Below, in pieces: positions 18,607 through 28,277 of a stretch of DNA of 64,000 nt. The stretch is from JAJCYL01 sp963664285 (GTDB taxonomy: Bacteria > Bacteroidota > Bacteroidia > Cytophagales > Cyclobacteriaceae), in the NCBI GenBank assembly GCA_963664285.2, contig CAXXNX010000010.1:124001-188000 (forward strand), in the 5' to 3' direction. The stretch's first letter is position 1. Each line of letters begins with the position of its first letter. The position numbers and the translations under genes are program-made. The notes beneath the pieces are model-generated. The model did no database searches and was not told the origin of the DNA. It was given only the letters and a program-made list of their open reading frames with translations.

Positions 18607-19508
18607 TGGACTACCATGTGCCAGTAATGCCCATAGAGTCCATCGAGGGTTTGAATATAAAGGAGGACGGGATTTATGTGGACTTGACTTTTGGGGGTGG
18701 CGGACATTCGAAGTTCATTTTGGAAAACCTGGGCAAAGGACATTTATATGCATTTGATCAGGATGACGAGGCGGAATCAAATGCACAAAAAATTGAGAAT
18801 CGTTCTTTCACATTTATGAGGGCAAATTTTAGGTATTTGAAAAAGTACCTGAGGATCCATGGAGTAACTGAGGTAGATGGAATTCTTGCAGATCTGGGGA
18901 TATCGTCTCATCAGATTGATGAGTCATACCGTGGTTTTTCAACGAGATCACAAGGGCCGTTGGATATGCGAATGAACCGAGCATCGAAGGTGACTGCCGG
19001 CAGTATGATTGAAGAGATAGACGAATATGAACTTCGGCAGATACTCAGCAGTTTGGGTGAATTGAAAAATGCATCTTCAGTTGCCAGAGCAATTTGTCAG
19101 GCAAGAATAAATGCAACAATTACTTCAACGCAACAATTAGTTGAAGTAATTCAACCATTCGCTCCGAGGGGAAGGCGAAATAAATTTTTAGCGCAGGTAT
19201 TTCAAGCCTTGAGGATGCAGGTAAATGAAGAGTTAATAGCACTTGAAGAAATGTTATTTCAGGGAGCTGAAACACTTGTTGAGGAGGGCAGATTTGTGAT
19301 ACTAACCTATCACTCCCTGGAAGACCGGATGGTTAAGAGCTTCTTCAACAAGGGGAGGATTGACGGAGAAGTTGAAAAAGATTTTTATGGCAATCTGTTG
19401 AGGCCATTGGTGCCTGTAAACAGAAAGCCCGTTTCGGCCAGCACAAGTGAGATCGATAAGAATAAAAGAGCGAGAAGTGCGAAACTTCGAATAGCTCAAA
19501 AAATATAA
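18603..19508 (+). CDS. rsmH: 16S rRNA (cytosine-1402-N4)-methyltransferase RsmH
   Basis: A 301-residue SAM-dependent methyltransferase (MraW). Seen are HVPVM at the N-terminus, VDLTFGGGGHSKFIL (SAM-binding loop), ILADLGISSHQID, GPLDMRMN, and the C-terminal LTYHSLEDRMVKSFF. It modifies C1402 in the ribosomal P site. Its start overlaps the mraZ stop (ATGA), indicating coupled translation; a second ATG three bases later is an alternative start. Confidence 0.96.
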   Translation: MMDYHVPVMPIESIEGLNIKEDGIYVDLTFGGGGHSKFILENLGKGHLYAFDQDDEAESNAQKIENRSFTFMRANFRYLKKYLRIHGVTEVDGILADLGISSHQIDESYRGFSTRSQGPLDMRMNRASKVTAGSMIEEIDEYELRQILSSLGELKNASSVARAICQARINATITSTQQLVEVIQPFAPRGRRNKFLAQVFQALRMQVNEELIALEEMLFQGAETLVEEGRFVILTYHSLEDRMVKSFFNKGRIDGEVEKDFYGNLLRPLVPVNRKPVSASTSEIDKNKRARSAKLRIAQKI

Positions 19509-19512
19509 AATA

Positions 19513-19872
19513 ATGTCTGGCAACGCATTTAAAATAAATCAAGGTTCATCAAAAGGGAGTTTTTTCTCTTGGATAGAAAAAAGCTTAAGTCTCGAGGGCT
19601 TTGATCATGGTATACCTCTCCAATTTATGCCGCAGTTGTTCTTCCTGGCATTCCTTCTCATTTTCTATATAGGGAACAAACATTTTGCGGAAAAAACTAT
19701 AAGGAAAATCAATTTGGTAGAAGGTAAAGTCGAAGACTTCAGGGCTGATTATACGACATTGAAAGCTGATTACATGTTTGCAAGTAAGCAATCTGAAGTC
19801 GCTAAGAGAGTTAAAAATCTGAATCTTGTTGAAAGTAAAGAACCTCCGTATAAAATAGTTATCGAAGAGTGA
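19513..19872 (+). CDS. ftsL: FtsL-like division protein
   Basis: A 119-residue bitopic protein: a cytoplasmic N-terminus of about 38 residues, one transmembrane helix (about 40-55, FMPQLFFLAFLLIFYIG) and a periplasmic coiled coil (KTIRKINLVEGKVEDFRADY). Position between rsmH and the division transpeptidase and this topology identify the Bacteroidota FtsL analogue, which with FtsB/FtsQ activates FtsWI. Direct sequence similarity to enterobacterial FtsL is low, as usual. Confidence 0.85.
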   Translation: MSGNAFKINQGSSKGSFFSWIEKSLSLEGFDHGIPLQFMPQLFFLAFLLIFYIGNKHFAEKTIRKINLVEGKVEDFRADYTTLKADYMFASKQSEVAKRVKNLNLVESKEPPYKIVIEE

Positions 19873-21971
19873 ATATAAAGAGATCCATAGTGCTGCGTGT
19901 GAGGATAGCCTTTATGGTAATGTTAGTATTCTCATTGGTAATAGTCTATCAGATTTTGAGTATTCAACTGAAGGAAGGTGAGCACTGGAAAAAAAGGGGT
20001 AAAGAAATTGGTTTTAAGTACATGGAAGTTAAAGCTACCCGTGGCAATATTTATTCTGACAATGGCAGCCTACTGGCCACATCGCTGCCATTTTATAGGA
20101 TAGCTATGGATCCTTCAATAGCGAGTGAGGAGTTATTTATCGGCGGATTAGATGATCTGGCTACGAAATTATCCCGGCATTTCGGGGACAAACCACAGAG
20201 CTACTATAAAAGGAAGATTAATAATGCCAGACAAAATGGGAGAAGGTATTTGATTTTGAACCAACAGCAAATCAATTACCAGGACAAGAAAAAGATGATG
20301 GGATGGCCAATATTTGATCAAGGTCGCTTGAAGGGAGGAATAATTTTTGAAAAAATAGATAAGCGATTCAGGCCTTTCAGTTATCTCGGTTATCGTACAA
20401 TCGGAAGTATCGAGGAGGAGAAAAACCGGGGAATTGTAGGTCTGGAATACAGCTTTAATTCTCAACTCGCGGGTAAAAATGGCGAAGCACTCTTTCAAAA
20501 AATTGCAGGCGGAACTTGGAAACCAGCTTATAGCGGTACAGAGGTGCGCCCAAGGCATGGTTGGGATATCGAAACAACAATTGATGTAAACTTTCAGGAT
20601 GTAGCAGAATCTGCTTTATTCAAAGCACTTAATGAACACGACGCCGATTATGGCAGCGTTGTGTTGATGGAAGTTGCTACCGGTGAGATAAAAGCGATCT
20701 CAAATCTAAGCAAGAATAGCAAGGGTCGATATTGGGAACGTTATAATTATGCAGTTGCCAGCCAGGGAGCAACGGAACCCGGTTCTACTTTTAAACTGGC
20801 CAGTATGATTGCGTTACTAGAGGACACTCACATTGAATTGGGGGATTCAATCGATACAGGTGACGGGGAAATGCAATTCTATAACCTTACCATGAAGGAC
20901 CATAAGCCTGGTGGTTTTGGCAAACTAACAGTCCAGGAGGTATTTGAAAAGTCATCGAATATTGGAATAGCACAGCTTGTCAATGAGCACTTTGGAAGTA
21001 ATCCTGAAAAGTTCATTTCTTACATGGAGAAGATGGGCTTAACCAAACCATTGGGGTTTCAAATGATTGGAGAAGGTAAGCCTTACATCAAAACTCCATC
21101 CGATTCTACTTGGACCGGAGTTACCCTTCCCTGGATGTCTTATGGATATGAGTTAGAACTTACACCGTTACATATTCTAACACTATACAATGCGGTAGCA
21201 AATGATGGTAAAATGATAAAACCCATCATTGTCAAAAGCGCAAAAAACGCTGATCGAACCATCGAAGAATATAAATCGGAGATTATCAATTCGCGGATAT
21301 GCTCAAAAAGAACATTAGCTAAAATAAGGTTAATGCTTGAAGGTGTAGTTGAAAGAGGAACAGCCCAGAATATCAAAGGGGGTCATTACAAAATTGCTGG
21401 GAAAACCGGTACGGCAAAGAAACTGCGGAATGGGCGTTACGTAAACAGGTACTATACCTCATTTGCAGGTTATTTTCCAGCCGATAAACCCAAGTATTCC
21501 TGTATTGTAGTTATTGACAGCCCCAAGAAATATCGTATTTATGGAAGCGATGTAGCAGCGCCAGTATTCAAAGAAATAGCGGATAAAATTTATAGGCTGG
21601 ACCTGGATTTGCATCAGGAGTTTACCCAGGTTGCCAATATTAACAGGGGAATATTTCCTGTAATCAGGTCGGGGTTCAGCAAAGAACTGCAAATGATATG
21701 TGATGAATTGGGTGTTCCCCATCTGGCTATATCAGATTTCAGTTGGGTAAAGACCAGACTGAAAGACGATGTGATTCATTGGAAGGAGAATAATGTAGAG
21801 AACAGCCTGGTGCCGGATGTGCTGGGAATGACCCTGCGAGATGCTATTTACTTGCTGGAGAATAAGGGTTTAAAAGTCAGAACTAAAGGTCGAGGCAGAG
21901 TGGTAAGGCAATCAATTTGGCCCGGATCAAGACTGGCTCAGGATGAAGAAATTTTAATTGAATTAAGTTAA
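19869..21971 (+). CDS. ftsI: Division transpeptidase (class B PBP, FtsI/PBP3) with PASTA domain
   Basis: A 700-residue protein: transmembrane anchor (about 12-31), PBP dimerisation domain with the conserved ATRGNIYS (about 56-63), transpeptidase domain with STFK (306-309, active Ser306), SSN (362-364) and KTGT (512-515), and a C-terminal PASTA domain (about 640-700, VPDVLGMTLRDAIYLLENKG). It crosslinks septal peptidoglycan with FtsW. The start is GTG within a GTGA overlap with ftsL; upstream in-frame starts are lacking. Confidence 0.95.
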   Translation: MNIKRSIVLRVRIAFMVMLVFSLVIVYQILSIQLKEGEHWKKRGKEIGFKYMEVKATRGNIYSDNGSLLATSLPFYRIAMDPSIASEELFIGGLDDLATKLSRHFGDKPQSYYKRKINNARQNGRRYLILNQQQINYQDKKKMMGWPIFDQGRLKGGIIFEKIDKRFRPFSYLGYRTIGSIEEEKNRGIVGLEYSFNSQLAGKNGEALFQKIAGGTWKPAYSGTEVRPRHGWDIETTIDVNFQDVAESALFKALNEHDADYGSVVLMEVATGEIKAISNLSKNSKGRYWERYNYAVASQGATEPGSTFKLASMIALLEDTHIELGDSIDTGDGEMQFYNLTMKDHKPGGFGKLTVQEVFEKSSNIGIAQLVNEHFGSNPEKFISYMEKMGLTKPLGFQMIGEGKPYIKTPSDSTWTGVTLPWMSYGYELELTPLHILTLYNAVANDGKMIKPIIVKSAKNADRTIEEYKSEIINSRICSKRTLAKIRLMLEGVVERGTAQNIKGGHYKIAGKTGTAKKLRNGRYVNRYYTSFAGYFPADKPKYSCIVVIDSPKKYRIYGSDVAAPVFKEIADKIYRLDLDLHQEFTQVANINRGIFPVIRSGFSKELQMICDELGVPHLAISDFSWVKTRLKDDVIHWKENNVENSLVPDVLGMTLRDAIYLLENKGLKVRTKGRGRVVRQSIWPGSRLAQDEEILIELS

Positions 21972-23434
21972 TGGCCCTGTTAAAGGACATATTGTATAAA
22001 TCGTCACTCGTATCAGTCGCAGGTGATATGAACGTAGGCGTAAGCAGTCTTTGCTTTGACTCTCGTGAGTCAGGGCAGGACTGCTTGTTTTTTGCCATAA
22101 ATGGCACCCAGGTTGATGGTCATGATTTTATTGAAAAGTCACTTGATGCCGGGGCTGTGGCGATCGTGTGTGAGACGATGCCTGTCGAGTTGAGGGCTGG
22201 TGTTACCTACGCTCAAGTGGATAACTCTGCCAGGACTTTGGCAATTGCAGCCTCTAATTTTTATAGCAATCCATCAGACAAGTTGAAGCTAGTAGGTATT
22301 ACGGGGACCAACGGAAAAACAACCATAGTTACGTTGTTGTTCAATTTATTTCGCGCTTTGGGATACAATACGGGGTTACTCTCCACAGTACAAAATCAGA
22401 TAAACGACGATGTTATTCCGACAAACCTCACCACTCCTGACTCATTAAAAATTAATCAGTTATTAAAGGAGATGGTGAATAAGGGCTGTACACATTGCTT
22501 CATGGAAGCTAGTTCTCATGCCATCAGTCAGGAACGCGTTGTTGGGTTAAGTTTTAATGGCGCCGTCTTTACCAATATTTCACACGACCACTTGGATTAT
22601 CACGCAACATTTGATGACTATATCAGCGCTAAGAAAACTTTGTTTGATAATCTGTCTTCTTCAGCCTTTGCACTGACCAATATTGATGATAAACGCGGTC
22701 GGATCATGGTTCAAAATACTAAAGCCATGACAAAAAATTTTGGCCTGAACCATGTCAGTGATTTCAAGGGGAAGGTTATCACTAATTCACCGGAAGGTCT
22801 GGAAATGAAAATTAATGGAGAGTCGGCTTGGTTCCGGTTAATTGGTGATTTTAATGCCTACAACCTCCTGGCCGTTTATGGTGTAGCCAATCTTTTAAAT
22901 GAAAGGAAAAGCGAGGTATTAATGGCCATGTCGAACCTAACTCCGGCACCAGGACGTTTTGAGCAGATCAAAAACGATATGGATGTAATCGCAATCGTAG
23001 ACTATTCACATACTCCGGATGCGTTGGAAAATGTATTAACAACGATCAAAAGTTTCAGAACCGGTATTGAGCAAGTGATTACTGTAGTTGGTTGTGGTGG
23101 GGATCGGGATAAGTCTAAGCGGCCCTTAATGGCCCGTATTGCTGTGAAATACAGCAATAAAGTTGTGCTCACTAGTGATAATCCTCGAAGTGAAGATCCG
23201 GAAGATATATTAAGGGACATGCAGAAAGGTGTCACTTCCACCAACAATAAAAAGACATTAGTGATCAGTGATCGAAAAGAGGCAATAAAAGCGGCATGTT
23301 CTCTGGCAGGAAAGAAAGACATAATTCTTGTTACTGGAAAAGGTCATGAGAAATACCAGGAGATAAAGGGGATTCGACACCCATTTGATGATAAGGAAGT
23401 ATTAAGTGAAATGTTAAAAGTGATTAATACCTGA
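21971..23434 (+). CDS. murE: UDP-MurNAc-tripeptide synthetase MurE (meso-DAP adding type)
   Basis: A 487-residue Mur ligase with ITGTNGKTTIVTLL (P-loop), FTNISHDHLDYH and the C-terminal LTSDNPRSEDPEDI. The DNPR motif is typical of enzymes that add meso-diaminopimelate rather than lysine. It acts in the cytoplasm. The start overlaps the ftsI stop by one base (TAATG). Confidence 0.96.
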   Translation: MALLKDILYKSSLVSVAGDMNVGVSSLCFDSRESGQDCLFFAINGTQVDGHDFIEKSLDAGAVAIVCETMPVELRAGVTYAQVDNSARTLAIAASNFYSNPSDKLKLVGITGTNGKTTIVTLLFNLFRALGYNTGLLSTVQNQINDDVIPTNLTTPDSLKINQLLKEMVNKGCTHCFMEASSHAISQERVVGLSFNGAVFTNISHDHLDYHATFDDYISAKKTLFDNLSSSAFALTNIDDKRGRIMVQNTKAMTKNFGLNHVSDFKGKVITNSPEGLEMKINGESAWFRLIGDFNAYNLLAVYGVANLLNERKSEVLMAMSNLTPAPGRFEQIKNDMDVIAIVDYSHTPDALENVLTTIKSFRTGIEQVITVVGCGGDRDKSKRPLMARIAVKYSNKVVLTSDNPRSEDPEDILRDMQKGVTSTNNKKTLVISDRKEAIKAACSLAGKKDIILVTGKGHEKYQEIKGIRHPFDDKEVLSEMLKVINT

Positions 23435-23437
23435 CTA

Positions 23438-24646
23438 ATGCTCTATTATTTGTTCAACTATTTGGATAGAGAATTTGACCTGATGGGGGCTGGAGTGTTC
23501 CAGTTTATCTCCTTCCGGGCCGGTATGGCGATTACTTTATCGCTTATCATAACTATCACATTTGGTAAGAGACTTATTGCAATGCTTCACAAAAGACAGA
23601 TGGAAGAATCTATTCGAGACCTTGGGCTGCAAGGGCAAATGGAAAAAGATGGTACACCCACTATGGGAGGCATAATCATCATATCTGCCATTGTGATTCC
23701 GACCCTGTTATTTGCAAGAATAGATAATGTATACATCATACTTATGCTCATTACTACTTTCTGGATGGGTTTGATTGGTTTTCTTGATGATTATTTGAAA
23801 ATAAGAAAGGAAAATAAAAAAGGGCTTGCTGGTAAGTTCAAGGTAGTTGGTCAGGTTGTAATTGGTTTGGTTGTTGGATGGGTTCTTCTTTCCAACGAAA
23901 ATGTGGTGATTCGTGAATTCAACCAGCCACTCGAAAGTGGCGTGTCATCCGTTGCACCGCCTTTCTTTGATGTGACAAGCCTCAAGACTACCATTCCTTT
24001 TGTTAAAGACAATGAATTGGATTACGAAGCCCTGTTCGGTTTCGCCGGTCAGCATGGTGTTACTATACTTTATGTCTTATGGGTAATTTTTATAGTCACT
24101 GCCGTTTCCAATGGCGCTAATATCACCGATGGATTGGATGGATTAGCAGCAGGGCTTTCAGCTATCATTGGACTAACATTGGCCATTTTCGCTTATGTAT
24201 CCGGTAACCTAATATTCTCTGATTATTTGAATATCATGTACATCCCCAATTCCGGTGAATTGGTAGTTTTTTGTACGGCTTTCGTGGGTGCTTGCGTTGG
24301 TTTTTTATGGTACAATGCCTATCCGGCCCAGGTGTTTATGGGAGATACCGGCAGCCTGTCAATTGGTGGAATCATCGCTGTTTTAGCAATAATTATAAGA
24401 AAGGAATTAATGATTCCACTCTTATGCGGGATCTTTCTTGTAGAACTATTATCTGTGATTATTCAAGTGTCTTACTACAGATACACCAGACGTAAATATG
24501 GTGAAGGACGAAGGATATTTCTGATGTCTCCACTTCATCATCATTATCAAAAAACAGGAATACCAGAGGCGAAAATTGTGAACCGATTCTGGATTGCAGG
24601 AATATTATTGGCAATTGCTACGCTAGCAACACTAAAATTGAGATAA
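23438..24646 (+). CDS. mraY: Phospho-N-acetylmuramoyl-pentapeptide transferase MraY
   Basis: A 402-residue polytopic enzyme that forms lipid I on undecaprenyl phosphate. Visible are GTPTMGGIIII, the catalytic LIGFLDDYLKIRKENKKGL, NITDGLDGLAAG and the MSPLHHHYQKTG motif. It is about 40 residues longer than the E. coli enzyme because of an insert near 160-200, common in Bacteroidota. It follows murE by 3 bp. Confidence 0.96.
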   Translation: MLYYLFNYLDREFDLMGAGVFQFISFRAGMAITLSLIITITFGKRLIAMLHKRQMEESIRDLGLQGQMEKDGTPTMGGIIIISAIVIPTLLFARIDNVYIILMLITTFWMGLIGFLDDYLKIRKENKKGLAGKFKVVGQVVIGLVVGWVLLSNENVVIREFNQPLESGVSSVAPPFFDVTSLKTTIPFVKDNELDYEALFGFAGQHGVTILYVLWVIFIVTAVSNGANITDGLDGLAAGLSAIIGLTLAIFAYVSGNLIFSDYLNIMYIPNSGELVVFCTAFVGACVGFLWYNAYPAQVFMGDTGSLSIGGIIAVLAIIIRKELMIPLLCGIFLVELLSVIIQVSYYRYTRRKYGEGRRIFLMSPLHHHYQKTGIPEAKIVNRFWIAGILLAIATLATLKLR

Positions 24647-24649
24647 AAA

Positions 24650-26023
24650 TTGAGCCATAGGACTACCATATTAGGAGCAGGAGAAAGTGGAATAGGGGCC
24701 GCTCTTTTAGCGGAAGCTAAAGGACTTGATCCATTTGTATCTGAGCTTCAATCTATCTCTGTTGAAAGAAAAGAAGAGCTGAATAATGCGGGAATTCCAT
24801 TTGAGGAAGGAAAACACTCAGAAGAAATTATCCTGCAATCTGAAGAGATAATAAAAAGCCCTGGTATACCCGATTCTGCTCTGTTGATACGGAACGCCAG
24901 AGCTGCCGATATCGCGATAATCAATGAACTGGAATTTGCTTTCCGTTTCACAACCGCCAGGATGATTGCCATTACCGGAACAAATGGTAAAACTACAACT
25001 ACGCTTCTTACCTATCATTTGTTAAAACAAGCTGGAATTAGTGTCGGTTTGGCGGGTAATGTCGGACACAGCCTTGCCAAACAAGTAGTCGATGACACTT
25101 TTGATTACTACGTGGTCGAAGTGAGTAGCTTTCAATTAGACGGCATGTATGATTTTAAAGCTGATATTGCCGTATTGCTGAACATAACACCGGATCACCT
25201 GGATCGCTACCATGGAGATTTCCAGCAATATGTTGATTCAAAATTCAGGATAGCCCAAAATATGACTCCGGGTGATCACTTGATATACTGGGTGGATGAT
25301 CCTTCAATCGAAAAACAATTATCTCAGAATGCGCCCGAGTCTAACTTAATACCAATATCTATTCATAACGAGCTATCTGATGGTGCTTTTGTGTCAGGAA
25401 AAGAGATTTTAGTAAAGTCTGAAATAGACCGTTTTAGTCTGGGTTTAGATAATATTTCGCTCATTGGAAAGCACAACTTGATCAATTCAATTGCAGCAAT
25501 TTTGGCGGCAAAAACCGTTGGCCTGTCACTTGAAGAAATCATTAAGGGGCTTCAGACATTTGTTAATGCACCTCATCGCCTGGAAAAGGTGGCTACTATT
25601 CATGACATTGATTTCATCAATGATTCTAAAGCCACTAATGTAAATGCCGTCTACTACGCTTTGGATGGGATTGATTCAAAAATCATTTGGATTGCCGGAG
25701 GAGTTGATAAAGGGAACGACTATCGTCTGATTGATCATTTGGTTCAACAGAAAGTTAAAGCTTTGATCTGCCTGGGAAAAAATAATGAGCCACTGACATC
25801 ATTCTTTGATGGGAAAATTCAGAGCATAAATGAAACTGAGGACATAGTTGAGGCAGTAAGAACTGCCCAGGCATTGGCTAATGCAGGTGAGACAGTATTA
25901 CTCTCACCTGCCTGCGCAAGTTTCGACCTATTTAACAACTATGGGCATCGTGGTGACAGATTTAAGGAAGAAGTACTCAATCTTAAATCAGAAAATGGAC
26001 ATAAAAAGGAGGCTATCATATGA
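24650..26023 (+). CDS. murD: UDP-MurNAc-L-alanine:D-glutamate ligase MurD
   Basis: A 457-residue Mur ligase with a Rossmann-like N-domain (ILGAGESGIGAALLA), ITGTNGKTTTTLLT P-loop, LLNITPDHLDRY, INDSKATNVNA and the C-terminal LLSPACASFDLFNNYGHRG. The start is TTG at 24650, 3 bp after mraY; no ATG or GTG lies close by in frame, and the alignment of the N-terminal glycine loop supports it. It overlaps ftsW by ATGA. Confidence 0.95.
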   Translation: MSHRTTILGAGESGIGAALLAEAKGLDPFVSELQSISVERKEELNNAGIPFEEGKHSEEIILQSEEIIKSPGIPDSALLIRNARAADIAIINELEFAFRFTTARMIAITGTNGKTTTTLLTYHLLKQAGISVGLAGNVGHSLAKQVVDDTFDYYVVEVSSFQLDGMYDFKADIAVLLNITPDHLDRYHGDFQQYVDSKFRIAQNMTPGDHLIYWVDDPSIEKQLSQNAPESNLIPISIHNELSDGAFVSGKEILVKSEIDRFSLGLDNISLIGKHNLINSIAAILAAKTVGLSLEEIIKGLQTFVNAPHRLEKVATIHDIDFINDSKATNVNAVYYALDGIDSKIIWIAGGVDKGNDYRLIDHLVQQKVKALICLGKNNEPLTSFFDGKIQSINETEDIVEAVRTAQALANAGETVLLSPACASFDLFNNYGHRGDRFKEEVLNLKSENGHKKEAII

Positions 26024-27171
26024 ATGAGTGGGTTGAAAAGTATTTGAAAGGAGATAAGGTAATATGGTCAATTGTCATAATACTATCCATTTTTAGTTTG
26101 CTTGTCGTCTATAGCGCCACTGGGGCGCTTGCCTACAAAATGGCTAATGGAAATACGGAATATTATCTCCTCAAACATTCTTTTTTGGTTGCCCTTAGCC
26201 TTGGAGCCATGTGGGTGACACATAAAATTGACTATCGGTACTATGCTAAATTGTGCAGGCTGGTCCTCTGGATTTCTGTGCCATTGTTAATTTATACCTG
26301 GAAGTTTGGAATAAATATTAACGAAGCTTCACGCTGGATCACCATTCCACTTTTGAACCAGGCGTTTCAGCCCTCAGACCTGGCCAAACTAGCTTTGATT
26401 GTGACATTAGCCAGTATGTTAGCTCGCAGGCAGCAAAATATTGCTGACATAAAAGAATCCCTCATTCCAATATTGTTGTGGTGCGGAACGATATGCGGGC
26501 TCATTGCTTTAACCAATGTGTCCAGTGCTTTGCTATTATTTATCACTTGCATGATTGTAATGTTTATTGGCAGAGTGCCAGTTCAGTATCTTGTCATGCT
26601 TTTGGTTATTGGCGCTCTTGCGGGTTCTGTGGCGATGATGGTGGGACAAAGATGGGGTACTGTAACAAACAGGATTGATGGCTTCCTAAGCGACAGTGAA
26701 ATACCATATCAAGCAGAACAATCTTTTATAGCTATTGCAAACGGCGGAATAACCGGTAAAGGTCCGGGTAACAGCGATCAAATAACTTTTCTGCCTCATT
26801 CTTATTCAGATTTTATCTATGCTGTGGTTACGGAAGAGTATGGATTAATAGGTGCGGCATTGGTCATCATACTTTATCTCTCTTTGTTGTATCGGGGGAT
26901 GAGAGCTGTGGTAAATAGTGATCGGGCATATGGTGGCCTGTTATCTGCCGGATTAAGTTTTGCACTTGTATTACAGGCCATGGTTAATATGGGTGTGACT
27001 GTAGGATTGCTTCCCATTACAGGATTGACATTGCCACTGGTAAGTATGGGTGGAACATCGCAGCTATTTACAGGTATCGCGATTGGTATTATTCTCAGTA
27101 TTAGCAGGGAGGAATTTGATGAAGACGAAATGGAGGAACAAGAAATTAAAAACATAGCGGTGGCGGCGTGA
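26020..27171 (+). CDS. ftsW: Septal peptidoglycan polymerase FtsW
   Basis: A 383-residue SEDS-family protein with about ten transmembrane helices. Typical features are VVYSATGALAY in helix 1, FQPSDLAKLALIV (the conserved P-S-E/D-x-x-K signature), AEQSFIAIANGGITGKGPGNS in the large periplasmic loop, and LPLVSMGGTSQLF near the C-terminus. It polymerises glycan strands from lipid II with FtsI. Its GTGA overlap with murG suggests coupling. Confidence 0.95.
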   Translation: MNEWVEKYLKGDKVIWSIVIILSIFSLLVVYSATGALAYKMANGNTEYYLLKHSFLVALSLGAMWVTHKIDYRYYAKLCRLVLWISVPLLIYTWKFGININEASRWITIPLLNQAFQPSDLAKLALIVTLASMLARRQQNIADIKESLIPILLWCGTICGLIALTNVSSALLLFITCMIVMFIGRVPVQYLVMLLVIGALAGSVAMMVGQRWGTVTNRIDGFLSDSEIPYQAEQSFIAIANGGITGKGPGNSDQITFLPHSYSDFIYAVVTEEYGLIGAALVIILYLSLLYRGMRAVVNSDRAYGGLLSAGLSFALVLQAMVNMGVTVGLLPITGLTLPLVSMGGTSQLFTGIAIGIILSISREEFDEDEMEEQEIKNIAVAA

Positions 27172-28277
27172 CAGTTGAAAGATCATATCGCATTATTGTA
27201 ACCGGAGGAGGCTCTGGTGGTCACATTTATCCGGCCATTGCAATTGCTAATGCTATTAATGAAAAAAATGATGCAGAGATACTGTTCGTAGGTGCAATAG
27301 GCAAAATGGAGATGGAGAAGGTACCAGACGCTGGCTATGAGATCGAAGGATTGTGGATCAGTGGTCTCCAAAGGAAGTTGTCTCTTGACAATCTTTCTTT
27401 TCCTTTCAAAGTCCTCTCCAGTGTTCTTAAGAGTCTGAGTATTATCAAAAAGTTCAAGCCCGATGCTGTGGTGGGTGTAGGTGGCTATGCCAGTGGACCA
27501 TTGGTTTATGCAGCAACAATGAAGAAGGTGCCGGCACTGTTGCAGGAGCAGAACTCCTATGCCGGATTGACCAATAAATGGCTAAGCAAAAAAGTGCAAA
27601 AAATTTGTGTTGCTTATTCAGGGATGGAAAAATTCTTTTCTAAGGATAAGATAGTATTCACTGGAAATCCTGTTAGGAAAGACATAATGGATATTGAATC
27701 AAAAAGGATAAAAGCTTCTGACCGACTGGGCTTCTCCAGTCAACAAAATACTTTACTGGTTCTCGGTGGAAGTCTTGGTGCGAGAACAATCAATGAAGCA
27801 ATGATTGATAGCCTCCCTGCTTTCATTGAGGCAGGTCTGCAGGTTTACTGGCAGACGGGAAAACTCTACTACCAGGAAATGATGGTGCGGACTAAAAAGA
27901 TGAATCTCGGTAAAGTAAAGATAGTAGAGTTCATAGACCAAATGGATTTGGCTTATGCAATTGCTGATGTCGTTGTGTCAAGAGCAGGGGCACTGGCTAT
28001 TTCGGAATTATGCCAGGTCGGAAAACCGGTTATTTTCATACCGTCACCAAATGTCGCGGAAGATCACCAAACCAAGAATGCCATGGCCCTGGTTAAGAAA
28101 GAAGCAGCCTTAATGATTTTGGATAATGAGACGGTAGAGAAATTATCGGGTGAAGTCATTAAACTTTTTCGAAGTGGCAGTCAAAAACAGACTTTGAGTA
28201 CCAATATCAGGCGATTGGCAAAACCAAATGCGGCTGATGATATAGCAGATGAGGTCATTAAACTGATAGCAGCTTGA
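27168..28277 (+). CDS. murG: UDP-GlcNAc:lipid I GlcNAc transferase MurG
   Basis: A 369-residue GT-B glycosyltransferase converting lipid I to lipid II on the cytoplasmic face. Motifs: TGGGSGGHIYPAIAIA (about 12-27), GVGGYASGPLVY, LVLGGSLGARTINEA and SRAGALAISELCQVGKPVIF. The start is GTG inside the ftsW stop (GTGA), and the N-terminal glycine loop falls at the expected distance from it. Confidence 0.95.
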   Translation: MTVERSYRIIVTGGGSGGHIYPAIAIANAINEKNDAEILFVGAIGKMEMEKVPDAGYEIEGLWISGLQRKLSLDNLSFPFKVLSSVLKSLSIIKKFKPDAVVGVGGYASGPLVYAATMKKVPALLQEQNSYAGLTNKWLSKKVQKICVAYSGMEKFFSKDKIVFTGNPVRKDIMDIESKRIKASDRLGFSSQQNTLLVLGGSLGARTINEAMIDSLPAFIEAGLQVYWQTGKLYYQEMMVRTKKMNLGKVKIVEFIDQMDLAYAIADVVVSRAGALAISELCQVGKPVIFIPSPNVAEDHQTKNAMALVKKEAALMILDNETVEKLSGEVIKLFRSGSQKQTLSTNIRRLAKPNAADDIADEVIKLIAA

